From the NCBI GenBank assembly GCA_009859145.1, contig VRVR01000010.1, positions 1 through 64,000 on the forward strand: a stretch of DNA of 64,000 nt, read 5' to 3'. Made by a program: the position numbers and the translations under genes. Below, one piece after another: positions 36,462 through 45,724 of the stretch. The notes under the pieces are model-generated. The model was not told the origin of the DNA. It saw only the letters and a program-made list of their open reading frames with translations, and searched no databases. Source of the stretch: Andalucia godoyi (Eukaryota > Discoba > Jakobea > Jakobida > Andaluciidae). Positions within the stretch are counted from its first letter, which is position 1; each line of letters opens with the position of its first letter.

Positions 36462-37094
36462 TGTACCTCTCTTTTTCTTTCCTTCTCGGTTTTAATTTCT
36501 CGCACACTCTAAAAAAAAAAGCAAAGGAGGATTGGACTTGACGGGAGTTTGACGGGGCCGATAGATGGATGGATCTTATTTGGAAGAAATCGAAAACCAA
36601 GTGCTTGTTTATGCAGAAGAAAAACCTGTTGAATGGCAGAGGACCGAATATTTTCACGATTCCCAACGAACTTGCTGCTCGTTTGCTGCTGTTGTGTTTT
36701 GGAGGGAGGGGAGTCGAACATAAATTCGGGCCCGATTTTTAACGCAAACTCGCACGCACGCTGACAGACTGACATTGCCACTGTGACATGACAGTTCACG
36801 TTTTTCGCAAACCCAGAGCTTTGCTGCATTCCCAGGACCGTCTGTCAAATGCAGCTTCGTCATTTTTTGCAAAACACGTTTCACTCTGGTATTTCTTCCC
36901 TTTCTTTTTTCATTCTCTCCTGTTCCTTTCTTTGTTCCTTTTTCAGTATTACTCTTAATTGTTTCGCACGAGGCGTTCCGCAGATTGTAGAGCGTGCGTG
37001 GTCGTGTGTGAGCGAGTGTTTGTGTGCGAGTGAGTAAGTAAGTTGAGTGAGTAAGTGTAGAGGAAGAAAAAAAGAAGGAAAAAAGAAAAAGATA
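36462..37094. promoter_or_regulatory. Divergent spacer dynein light chain/SUCLG1
   Basis: This 633-bp spacer between two divergent starts contains no gene. The last 40 bases before SUCLG1 are purine-rich (gaagaaaaaaagaagg), unlike most other starts here, which follow pyrimidine tracts. Confidence 0.4.
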
Positions 37095-38024
37095 ATGCTG
37101 TCTTCTGTAACTCGTCGATTCCATTCTTCTGCAAAGGTGTTCGTGAATGCCAAGACCAAGGTTATTTGCCAAGGTTTCACCGGCAAGCAAGGCACATTCC
37201 ATTCGCAGCAGGCTCTCGAGTACGGCACTCGGATGGTGGGTGGTGTGACACCAGGAAAAGGAGGCTCTACTCATCTCGGACTTCCTGTTTTCAACTCGGT
37301 GATGGATGCCCGCAAAGCAACGGATTGCGATGCGTCGGTTATCTATGTGCCTCCTCCTTATGCCGCTGCGGCGATTGAAGAAGCCGTTGCTGCTGAAGTT
37401 CCGCTTGTTGTGTGCATCACAGAAGGAATTCCCCAGCACGACATGGTGCGCGTAAAGTCTGTCTTGCGCGATGCTGGTGGACGCACGAGGCTGATTGGAC
37501 CGAACTGCCCCGGAATCATCAAGCCTGGCGAGTGCAAGATCGGAATTATGCCTGGATACATCCACAAGAAGGGCCGCATTGGAATTGTGTCTCGCTCCGG
37601 CACCCTCACGTATGAGGCTGTTGCACAGACCACCGCTGCAGGTCTCGGACAGTCGACATGTGTCGGAATTGGAGGAGATCCATTCAACGGAACGAACTTT
37701 ATTGATGTGCTGGATCGCTTCCTCGTGGATCCCGAGACAGAGGGAATCATCATGATCGGAGAAATCGGAGGACAGGCAGAGGAGGAGGCCGCTCAGTTCC
37801 TGATTGACAAGAAGAACACGAAGCCCGTTGTAGGCTTCATTGCCGGAGTCACCGCACCACCAGGAAGACGAATGGGCCATGCAGGAGCAGTCATTTCGGG
37901 AGGAAAGGGAGACGCACAGACAAAGATGCGCGCCCTTAGAGACGCAGGAATCGAGGTTGTGAACTCGCCGGCCCAGATGGGTCGTGCGATGAAGCAGCTC
38001 TTTGAAAAGAAGGGAATGCTGTAA
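37095..38024 (+). CDS. SUCLG1: Succinyl-CoA ligase subunit alpha, mitochondrial
   Basis: This 309-aa TCA-cycle enzyme subunit interconverts succinyl-CoA and succinate with formation of ATP or GTP. A short presequence ([16 protein letters not shown]) targets mitochondria. The CoA-binding Rossmann domain has [14 protein letters not shown] and [18 protein letters not shown]. The ligase domain has IGPNCPGI, the [10 protein letters not shown] block and the active-site His262 in [10 protein letters not shown], which becomes phosphorylated. Length and motif order are normal. A 408-codon open frame lies antisense to it and is a shadow. Confidence 0.96.
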   Translation: MLSSVTRRFHSSAKVFVNAKTKVICQGFTGKQGTFHSQQALEYGTRMVGGVTPGKGGSTHLGLPVFNSVMDARKATDCDASVIYVPPPYAAAAIEEAVAAEVPLVVCITEGIPQHDMVRVKSVLRDAGGRTRLIGPNCPGIIKPGECKIGIMPGYIHKKGRIGIVSRSGTLTYEAVAQTTAAGLGQSTCVGIGGDPFNGTNFIDVLDRFLVDPETEGIIMIGEIGGQAEEEAAQFLIDKKNTKPVVGFIAGVTAPPGRRMGHAGAVISGGKGDAQTKMRALRDAGIEVVNSPAQMGRAMKQLFEKKGML

Positions 38025-38197
38025 AGAACGCGTATGATTTTGTTGCTTCCAATGATGACTTTTTCTCCTCTTGCTTTTTTGTCAGTTTCTGTCAACTTTT
38101 TTGTTTTTATTTATTTATTTTTGATGGTCGGCGCTGCAAGTGTCGTTGGTTTTGCGGTCTTTGTCCTGTACAATCGTGCTCATGAATAGAATGGGAC

Positions 38198-39556
38198 TCA
38201 AGACGACGGGTAGATTTCCGCAAAATGTTGTCTGACAAACTGGGTTTCGCGCTCAGACAGCACACGATGAAGTGCTGGATCCGTTACGAACTGGGTCCAT
38301 GGGACAAAAAAACATGCAACGAACGGCGGGATGAAAAATTTGCAGCCCCGGATAACAAAACACGAGAGGACAAGATTCATCCAGACCAGTGTGCGTTGCA
38401 ACGATGCGACGCTTACCATGCGTGCTCCTGGCGTCTGCTTGGTCAGGCTATCGTTCTTGAGCAGCTCGCTTCTGTGGAATCTGTCCAGAACAAGACACGA
38501 ATACGTAGACGCCATCACCGCAGACCCAAGGACGATGCGATGCCATGGAACCAAGATTCGCAGATTGCGGGTTCGAAACCATACGTAAGCAGCCGAGGCA
38601 AGCGACGCAAGGCCCGATCCCGCGTAGTCATAAAACGTATCGGGTAGCAGAACATTTCGATAAACAAGCGATGGAAAAACGGTTCGCGTGGTCATCAGCG
38701 TTCCTCGCTCGGTGTTGCTCTGTGATGCATCATGTCTTTTCTGCAAGTTCATTACGAGTGCCGCCAAGACAGCATCGGCGCTCTTGATGAGACTATCCTG
38801 ATATGGATTGCTGGAATCTGCTGGGAGATCGCTCGCCGCCTGCGCAATCCTCTGTTGAACAGGAAGAACCGTGGTCAAAAGCTGGTCACGCATCTGGAGC
38901 CGAATGTACGGTTCGCTGGTTCGTGCCAGAATGGAGAACGTCGCTGCCAAGCACAGCAACGCTCGTGGATCTGCGGATGTAGAGGGGTCATTGAGACACC
39001 CAGAATTGGAAGCCAGCTTGCTGAACACGGATGTCATTTTGTTCTGCAGGAAATCCGAGTCCACGAGCAGTCTCTGGAATTCTGGAAGCGAAATCACAGC
39101 ATCCAGATAGCGCACATGGAGATCCATTCCAAGATTGCTCAAAAACACTGTGCTTTCCCAAAACTCGGGTTTTGAAAACAGATCCATGACGACCTCGGGG
39201 ATTGCAGGCACATCTGATAGCACACCTTCCCACAGAAACCGACGGTACGACACGGAAATGTCGTTCCGGTTCATTTCCCGAACCAGCGACTCGATGATCC
39301 AGTCCCATGGACCCGTCTCGGCAAGCACAACTCCTTCCTCAAGGTGCTGAAACAGGCCATCAAATGCCTGTTTCCGAACGGATTCATCAGCAGGACTGCT
39401 TGTGGATCGCTGTTGAACATCTGCAATTCGCTGAAGAACCGTCGCGGCATTCTTTGCCTCCTCAACATTGAACCAAAACGTCGATCCAACTACTCCGACT
39501 GCACAGCAAATCGGAACAAAGAACCTCGGCCGCAGCGAATTCAATCTACCAGCCAT
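38198..39556 (-). CDS. Membrane protein with helical middle region, unrecognised
   Basis: This 452-aa protein starts MAGRLNSLRPRFFVP, basic and with a hydrophobic segment at about 12-30 (FFVPICCAVGVVGSTFWF). It could be an N-terminal anchor or a mitochondrial signal. Residues about 35-300 are helical and resemble an armadillo-type array (for example VYLDAV-like and LLCLAATFSILART segments). Near the C-terminus are three more hydrophobic stretches (SGLASLASAAYVWF, RIVLGSAVMASTYSCLVL and FVIRGCKFFIPPFVACFFV). No family is recognised. The ATG lies beside a (ttc)n tract on the plus strand. Confidence 0.55.
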   Translation of the reverse strand: MAGRLNSLRPRFFVPICCAVGVVGSTFWFNVEEAKNAATVLQRIADVQQRSTSSPADESVRKQAFDGLFQHLEEGVVLAETGPWDWIIESLVREMNRNDISVSYRRFLWEGVLSDVPAIPEVVMDLFSKPEFWESTVFLSNLGMDLHVRYLDAVISLPEFQRLLVDSDFLQNKMTSVFSKLASNSGCLNDPSTSADPRALLCLAATFSILARTSEPYIRLQMRDQLLTTVLPVQQRIAQAASDLPADSSNPYQDSLIKSADAVLAALVMNLQKRHDASQSNTERGTLMTTRTVFPSLVYRNVLLPDTFYDYAGSGLASLASAAYVWFRTRNLRILVPWHRIVLGSAVMASTYSCLVLDRFHRSELLKNDSLTKQTPGARMVSVASLQRTLVWMNLVLSCFVIRGCKFFIPPFVACFFVPWTQFVTDPALHRVLSERETQFVRQHFAEIYPSS

Positions 39557-39562
39557 TCTCTC

Positions 39563-39623
39563 CTTCTTCTTCTCCTCTTCTTCTTCTTCTTCTTCTTCTT
39601 CTTCTTCTTCTTCTTCTTCTTCT
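39563..39623. repeat. (TTC)n microsatellite
   Basis: About 20 ttc units, with minor interruptions at the left end, lie between the minus-strand genes at 38198 and 39739. Confidence 0.95.
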
Positions 39624-39738
39624 TTTTTTGTTTTGTTTTGTTGTGTTTTGTATCATTCTGTACACGACACTTTACGGGAACTTTGGGAATACAGTGATGT
39701 CCGTGGCGTGTGCGACTGTAGGACGTCACTACGGCAGC

Positions 39739-42700
39739 CTACAAGGTTGCATCCAAGAGACGCTTTCTGGCGACCAACACCATCCAGTTCTGTACATCGT
39801 GGCAATGAAGAAGGGTTGCGCTGATGGTCTCAAGAGACTTCTTGTATGGATGCACCACACTCTGGCGTTTCCGCAAGGTATCCAGGCCGAACAGTGCGTT
39901 GGATTCCGACAATGGAGAGTCAGCAACAGGCCCCTCCGGATCGTATCGCCGTACTCCATCAAACAACGGCACAGCAATCGACGGAGCGTCGAGCTGATCG
40001 TGGTTCGCGTGCGATTCATCATCACGGTCGTCAGCAGCCGCATTTGTTAGCGCACTTGAATCTGCAGCAGATGCCACAGTCAGACCATCCGACCTGACGT
40101 CCAACGCTCGCCCTTGCGCAGGAGCGTTGCTGCCCGCAGGCCTTCCTGTCGAATCGCTTTTTGTGGATCCTGCATGACTGCGCGCAGTGGAATTGCCAGA
40201 CGACGGATCGTGCTTGCTACTTCTGTTCTGGTCGGAACCACCCTTTCCGCCACCAGCACCAGATCCGCCGGGAGGTTTGCCATCGGATGGTGGCGGACTC
40301 GACTCATTCGCAATGGCCCCTACAATAGACCGAAGACGATTTGCGGCATAGGAAGTGTGCAAGCAGACAGGGGCTTCTGCAACGGCGCTCTCTGCATCTT
40401 GGACCGTCATCTTCATCTCGCGTTTCTCGACACGTGTAGCCGTCCCAAAGAGGCGCGACACATGGGAAATCCACTCTGCGAACTCGCCGTGGATATACTC
40501 ATCTTCATGAGGTCGGAACATTTCCTTCACGACCGTGGCGTCAATGAGATTTCTCGCGCTGCGCATGATCGTGAGCATTGTGCTTCGGACTTGCTGAAGA
40601 CGGAGCCACTCCCGCGAGATTGGGATCCACGGATGGGCGTCCCACATTCCAGGGACCAACTGAACCAACTGCATTCCATGGACGACGTTAAAGGCCGTGC
40701 AGTCTCCGGCACATCCCATCCATTCCTGCAAAATCTCCAAAAATGCATCCGCATAATGCAAAAACGGAGACAAAATGCCACAATCTGAGCAGCACTCGGA
40801 AATCAGACTTCGGAGATCGGACACCTGATCGGGCGTATGGGAGCTCAGTACTGCGTCGCGCAGCAATCCGACGCACTTTGCAATTCTGGGATGCGATTTC
40901 AGTAGCACATCGTGCTCATCCTGGATCTCACGGGCCCACTCGACAGCATTTTCGATCGTGAACAGCTTGGTTTCCCCATTCTGCGGAAGACCGCTCGGAA
41001 TGACGTGTTTGGGAGCGAGAGGGAGTTTCAGACTCTCTAGTACACCACCAGACGGCTGGTCAGGATCTTCCTGGGAAGCAGCCATCAACACCTGATGAAT
41101 CCGCTTCCGAAATACACGCCGAACTCTGCTAGATGCCAAAAAGCGATGAAGTGCCAGCGACTGGTGAATGTTCATTGACGGATCAAGCTGCTCTGTGAAC
41201 GACTCTGCTCCGTCTGCCGCATGATCCGTCTTCCACTTGTGCCAGATATCGCGGATTGTCGAATTTGAATCATCCATCGCTTCTGCGTCTGCGGACTTCT
41301 TTGTAGAAACAGCAGCCGGGGCAGCAACAACACCGTCTTTTGGAGGACTCGATGTCTTCTTTCGGGGAGTGGTGTCCGCCAAAGCGTGCAGTTGCCGAGA
41401 GAGGGCAGACATGATATCATTGATATCATTTTCCAGAGCGTGAATCTCTTTCTCGGTGTCCTCTTGGGATGACAGCAGCTGCTCGGTAGTGGGCTGCGGC
41501 GTTGTCTTTGTCGCGACGCGGTTCGATGACGTCCGCGAAGCTCGCGTCAGCGTTGGCGTGGTGGCATCACGTTGCGCAACGGCTTCCGCGGTCCGCAAAA
41601 CCGGTACTATTGCAGGTCGATTGCTCGTACTGTTCGCTGTGGTATTCCTCGTACCCGCTCTAGCAGGCAAAGACACGACAGGTGAAGAACAGCTCGCAGA
41701 TTGCGCATATCGTGACTGAGCAGCTCGAATGTTTGGACTCCGGCCAGGAGGCCGGATTTTCCGTCGAAGAAGTGCCTGCTGAATGGCACTGTCTCCACTC
41801 GGCGTCTTCTTTTCGCTGGACGAAGGCAAACGAGGCATCGTGCTCAACTTCCGTTCTTGCAACTTTGACAGTTCGTGGAGAACTTCCTGCACTGTCGGGA
41901 CTTCCTCCTCTTCCTCCTCTTCATCCCCCTGCTGCCGGTGTTGCTGTTGGTGGTGTTGCTCGTCACCTGCATCTCCAAGGTTGGAAGACCTTGGAACATG
42001 CGGTGACTCTTGGACAGAGAGCACATCCTCTTTACCGACCTTCGGGTGGACGGAAGCTGATTTCTTTCCAGGACTAATGCTGCCCGTGGATTTGAACAAT
42101 TCCCAGTGTTTCAACAGCTCTGTCCGCACGGTGCCATACTCCTCGGTCCTCCACGGACAGAGCGCTGAGAATGAAGACTTGAGGTTCGAGATCCAATCTC
42201 CACATTCGTACCATTCTGAAGCGTCCTGAAAGTCCTCGTGGAAGCACGCCATGTAGCCCAGAACCAGAGACTGGATTCTGGCTGCTGCAAACAACTGGCT
42301 CACAAACAACAGTGCGAACGCAGATTCATGGGTGATTCCATAGTCCGTAAACACTCTTTTGAACTTGTCCAAGTCCGCAGAGTACTTTGTTGTCGCTGCT
42401 TGTCTTTCCAAGGACGTCCACTGCTTCTTCAGAACTCGTTCTTTGGAAAGCAAGTCGATTTTTTCCAGAATCTCGTCGTGTGTTGAACTGACAATGCTAT
42501 CCATCCGCGCATCCTTGTCACTTGGACTGGAATTGTTATTCTGAATGCGAAGATTGAGCAGCTGAGAAAGCTTGTCTTTCATCTTCAACTTGGCTTCGCT
42601 CACGATCTCGGCCTCCATGTCATCTTGTCGCGGATTCAAATCATCCAGCACGTGCATCGTAGTCGCAAACAACACCGCGGAGGAAAGCAAGTTTAGCGCT

Positions 42701-42960
42701 TCTTCCAAATTGACCTGCGCCATGAGGTGCCCAAACACGCGGTACGGATGCTCGATGTCTGCGCGACATACAATGGAGTCCGGCCCGAGGTTCAGAGATG
42801 GAATATCCACCAAAACAGAAGGGTGTTCTCTCACAAGAAGTCGGTCTGCAATCACATCCGAGTGCTCAATCGACGGCGTTCGCGGAAACAGCAGCGTAGC
42901 ATCCCGAGGAGGCGTGTGTGAAAAGACAATGGTCACTCGTACAAGATCAGGAACTCGCAT
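39739..42960 (-). CDS. Large hypothetical protein
   Basis: This 1073-aa protein appears to be built of alternating folded and low-complexity parts. The N-terminal about 340 aa look globular and helical (MRVPDLVRVTIVFSHTPPRD start, WYECGDWISNLKSSFSAL region). A Gln/His/Glu-rich, acidic stretch and a Ser/Thr/Arg/Pro-rich linker follow. A coiled coil (EDTEKEIHALENDINDIMSA, about 545-570) precedes a second helical region (about 620-930) and a disordered Gly/Ser-rich tail. I do not recognise any domain. Its position two genes from ciliary genes is only weak context. The start is the first ATG; an open Glu-rich extension upstream lies in the (ttc)n tract. Confidence 0.55.
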   Translation of the reverse strand: MRVPDLVRVTIVFSHTPPRDATLLFPRTPSIEHSDVIADRLLVREHPSVLVDIPSLNLGPDSIVCRADIEHPYRVFGHLMAQVNLEEALNLLSSAVLFATTMHVLDDLNPRQDDMEAEIVSEAKLKMKDKLSQLLNLRIQNNNSSPSDKDARMDSIVSSTHDEILEKIDLLSKERVLKKQWTSLERQAATTKYSADLDKFKRVFTDYGITHESAFALLFVSQLFAAARIQSLVLGYMACFHEDFQDASEWYECGDWISNLKSSFSALCPWRTEEYGTVRTELLKHWELFKSTGSISPGKKSASVHPKVGKEDVLSVQESPHVPRSSNLGDAGDEQHHQQQHRQQGDEEEEEEEVPTVQEVLHELSKLQERKLSTMPRLPSSSEKKTPSGDSAIQQALLRRKIRPPGRSPNIRAAQSRYAQSASCSSPVVSLPARAGTRNTTANSTSNRPAIVPVLRTAEAVAQRDATTPTLTRASRTSSNRVATKTTPQPTTEQLLSSQEDTEKEIHALENDINDIMSALSRQLHALADTTPRKKTSSPPKDGVVAAPAAVSTKKSADAEAMDDSNSTIRDIWHKWKTDHAADGAESFTEQLDPSMNIHQSLALHRFLASSRVRRVFRKRIHQVLMAASQEDPDQPSGGVLESLKLPLAPKHVIPSGLPQNGETKLFTIENAVEWAREIQDEHDVLLKSHPRIAKCVGLLRDAVLSSHTPDQVSDLRSLISECCSDCGILSPFLHYADAFLEILQEWMGCAGDCTAFNVVHGMQLVQLVPGMWDAHPWIPISREWLRLQQVRSTMLTIMRSARNLIDATVVKEMFRPHEDEYIHGEFAEWISHVSRLFGTATRVEKREMKMTVQDAESAVAEAPVCLHTSYAANRLRSIVGAIANESSPPPSDGKPPGGSGAGGGKGGSDQNRSSKHDPSSGNSTARSHAGSTKSDSTGRPAGSNAPAQGRALDVRSDGLTVASAADSSALTNAAADDRDDESHANHDQLDAPSIAVPLFDGVRRYDPEGPVADSPLSESNALFGLDTLRKRQSVVHPYKKSLETISATLLHCHDVQNWMVLVARKRLLDATL

Positions 42961-43323
42961 TACCAACTTTGTCTTTGTCTCTGTCGTCGTCTCCTCGACT
43001 TCTTCTTCTTCTTCTTCTTCTTCCTCTCCTTTTTGAACCCCGCAACGACTCCAAAACAACAGCAATCCCAGCCAAAACACCTGGAACCGACCAAAAAAGG
43101 CGCAGGGTTTTTCAGGAGGAAAAGGCAAAAACAAAAAATCGTTGGGGGGGGAGAGGCTGACTAGCATCAAGCCAAGGAACGAAAGAACGGCACCCGATTT
43201 GTTTTATATATTTTTGGAAAACATGAAAAAATCGCTACGAGTGGATGGATTATCACTTTCCATCATTGGAATTGGAATTCGGCCTTGTTTTCCCTTTTCT
43301 TTTTGGAAAAGAAAACCGGTAGA
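42961..43323. other. Divergent spacer
   Basis: This 363-bp spacer between the large hypothetical gene (minus) and the 3-hydroxybutyrate dehydrogenase gene (plus) has a (ttc)n stretch at about 43000-43023 and a pyrimidine tract just before 43310. No gene is seen. Confidence 0.5.
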
Positions 43324-44136
43324 ATGGCGCAACGGCTTGCAGGAAAAGTGGCGCTACTTACAGGGGCTGCAGTGGGACTTGGAAAGGGAGTTGCGGAGGC
43401 ATTCGTTCGTGAGGGTGCCAAGGTTGCAATCTGCGATTTAAACCTCGCTGCTGCCGAGTCATGCGCAAAAGAGCTTCGGGCCAAGGGGTTCTCGGCAATC
43501 CCTGTGAAGATGGACGTGTCTTCGGAAGTCGATGTTGTGAAGGGCATCCAGCATACCATTCACGAGCTCGGAAAGATTGATGTTTTGCTCAACAATGCAG
43601 GGTTTCAGCACATCGTTGCGATCAAGGACTGTGAGTATGGGATGTTCAAAAAGATGCTTGAAGTGCATGTCGGCGGTGCGTTCCTCTGCACTCGAGAAGT
43701 ACTGCGCCACTTTGTGGAGCGTGCTGAAAAGGAAAAGAACGGAAAGCTGTTGGGTGCAACGATCCTCAACATGGGATCCGCACATTCAAAGACCGTTTCG
43801 CCACTCAAGGCCCCGTACTGCACGGCGAAGCATGCACTTGTGGGTCTGACTCGATCGACCGCATTGGAAGGCGCACAGTACGGTGTCCGATCGAACCTGG
43901 TTTGCCCAGGATTTGTGCTCACGGATCTTGTCAAGAAACAGATTCCAGAACAAGCACAGGCGCTCGGAATCTCAGAAGACGACGTCATCAAGAAGGTCAT
44001 GCTCAAGAACACCGTCGACGGCGAGTTTTCAACTGTCGAAGATATTGCAGAAGCCTGTGTGTTTCTCGCTGCCCATCCTACAAACGTCCTTACAGGACAA
44101 TCTATGATCCTGTCCCACGGATGGGTTATGGAGTAG
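43324..44136 (+). CDS. BDH: D-3-hydroxybutyrate dehydrogenase, bacterial-type SDR
   Basis: This 270-aa short-chain dehydrogenase oxidises 3-hydroxybutyrate to acetoacetate with NAD+. The cofactor motif TGAAVGLG is at 13-20 and CDLN after beta-2 suggests NAD specificity. The catalytic residues are Ser152, Tyr165 and Lys169. Residues known from Pseudomonas fragi HBDH to bind substrate have counterparts: Gln95 (AGFQH), His154 and Lys162 (SAHSKTVSPLKAPY), Gln206 (KKQIPEQ) and Trp268 (SHGWVME). The family tryptophan in PGW is Phe197 here. The similarity is to bacterial cytosolic HBDH and not to the longer animal BDH1. No targeting peptide is apparent. It converges with a PHB depolymerase gene, which supplies its substrate. 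Confidence 0.82.
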   Translation: MAQRLAGKVALLTGAAVGLGKGVAEAFVREGAKVAICDLNLAAAESCAKELRAKGFSAIPVKMDVSSEVDVVKGIQHTIHELGKIDVLLNNAGFQHIVAIKDCEYGMFKKMLEVHVGGAFLCTREVLRHFVERAEKEKNGKLLGATILNMGSAHSKTVSPLKAPYCTAKHALVGLTRSTALEGAQYGVRSNLVCPGFVLTDLVKKQIPEQAQALGISEDDVIKKVMLKNTVDGEFSTVEDIAEACVFLAAHPTNVLTGQSMILSHGWVME

Positions 44137-44632
44137 CGCTTCCTAGACCGAGCACAGTTCTGCTGCATCCTCATCCTCTCTCTGGAGGAATGCGAAACAT
44201 TCCACCACTACTACTACAAAACAAAAACAAAAAAGAACATTACCATTAACACACCGGACGAGCTACATTTCGAAACTCCCCGAGGAGAGGATGGATGAAG
44301 AAAAACAAAAAGACAAATGAAGACAAAAATACGATTTTTTATATTTTTGTACGAGACCTTTTAGAAATATTCGGCAATACGAAAATGACGAAAATACACA
44401 ATGATAGCGACGTGAGAAAAAGAAGACGGTGAAAAAAGTGACAGATGGACGCTTGGAGAGTCACGGGCAGCACATACGACAAACGAATTCAAAATCAAAA
44501 ATCAAAACGGAAGAGAGAGAGAGGGGGGGGAAGGACAAGGACAAGGACACAAATATAAACAAAGAGACAAAATAAAATAATATTCGCGGAACATCAAGTA
44601 CACAGCGAAGCGGAATCAAAAAGTCTGGTTGA
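44137..44632. other. Convergent spacer of the PHB gene pair
   Basis: This 496-bp region between convergent stops contains no gene. It is A-rich on the plus strand, with an agagagag run near 44510-44522. Confidence 0.5.
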
Positions 44633-45724
44633 CTAATTCTGCTTGGTGCTGCCGTTTGCAAAGTGCGAGATCATATTGTAAACAGTTATGATCTGCGGGC
44701 CCAGCTTGGTAGCATACGCAGGCGACGAGAATCCCCACCAATCAAAGCAGCCCTTTGGATTCTGGGCAGTGGTCTCGGCCTGCGGGAACAAAATAATCAT
44801 ATTGTTGGATTCTGCATAGCGGATGTACTTGGACTTCTCGACGAACAGCAACCCAATGTCCGCGATGGTCATTTCACATCCGTGCATGGCAACGTGGATC
44901 TTGCACTTTGCGCCTGGAGTCTGGCAGACAGACGGAATGTACACATATGCGGACTCACCCAGCGAGATCAGATCGTGTGACACAACAATCTTTGGCATGA
45001 ACGCTGTCTGATCAAATTCATACAGGTTTTCGAGCTTTGCTTCCGCTGCAGGAGCATTGACGCTGCCATACAGCTGTGTCAACATGTCTCCAACGGAGTC
45101 AAAGCCACAATTGTTCATAAAGGGCGAGCCAAGGAAGTCGCAAGTCGATCCAAAATCATCCGTGGCGAGCGCATGCTCGGCCGGAATGTCGTATCGCGCC
45201 TTGATTCTCATCGGATCCACATAATGTTCATAGTACTGCTGCAACTTCTTCACGACTCCTTGCTCGACAATCGAATCCTCGGACCCTGAAAACACATATA
45301 CATTCGTGTTCTTCATGTTGGACGTCGCATCAATCGACAGGGCTACCTCTGCGTAGTCCGTCGCTGCAATCAGCGCATCAATGGAGATAAGCTCGGGCTG
45401 CGACATGCATGCAGTAGTTGCAACAGCGACGTTCGCACCCGCACACCAGTAAGGACCGCCGGCAAACACCCCTACTCCCTTCACAAGCGAAGAGTACGAC
45501 ACTTGGAACTGAACGGCAAAATATCCGCCAGCCGAAAGTCCCGAGATTGTCAGCTGTGAGATATCTGCAATGTTCGACGGAAGATCCGATGTACTGTTCA
45601 CAACCGTGTGCCAACTGCCCATCGCTTGTCCAAACGAGGAAATGGACCCGCTTGCAACACAAAGACAGGCAAAAAGCACAGCAATGTGAACCATGGAAAA
45701 CGCAGAAAAACAAGAACTCGACAT
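44633..45724 (-). CDS. Secreted polyhydroxybutyrate depolymerase (type 2-like)
   Basis: This 363-aa extracellular esterase should cleave poly-3-hydroxybutyrate to monomers and oligomers. A signal peptide (VHIAVLFACLCVASGSISS, residues 12-30) is followed by an alpha/beta-hydrolase fold. The nucleophile is Ser64 in SGLSAGGYFAVQ, the acid probably Asp150 in SGSEDSIV, and the base probably His281 in HVAMHGCEM. The HGC motif and the CFDWWGFS block near the end match single-domain fungal and bacterial PHB depolymerases, in which Ser comes first and His in HGC last. No separate substrate-binding domain is present. Several paired cysteines fit an extracellular location. A feruloyl-esterase-like activity cannot be excluded. 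Confidence 0.8.
   Translation of the reverse strand: MSSSCFSAFSMVHIAVLFACLCVASGSISSFGQAMGSWHTVVNSTSDLPSNIADISQLTISGLSAGGYFAVQFQVSYSSLVKGVGVFAGGPYWCAGANVAVATTACMSQPELISIDALIAATDYAEVALSIDATSNMKNTNVYVFSGSEDSIVEQGVVKKLQQYYEHYVDPMRIKARYDIPAEHALATDDFGSTCDFLGSPFMNNCGFDSVGDMLTQLYGSVNAPAAEAKLENLYEFDQTAFMPKIVVSHDLISLGESAYVYIPSVCQTPGAKCKIHVAMHGCEMTIADIGLLFVEKSKYIRYAESNNMIILFPQAETTAQNPKGCFDWWGFSSPAYATKLGPQIITVYNMISHFANGSTKQN

Noticed and set aside
36654-37880. 408-codon open frame on the minus strand
   Set aside because: It is antisense to the well-supported SUCLG1 gene and contains no recognisable motif; it is a by-product of the codon usage of SUCLG1.
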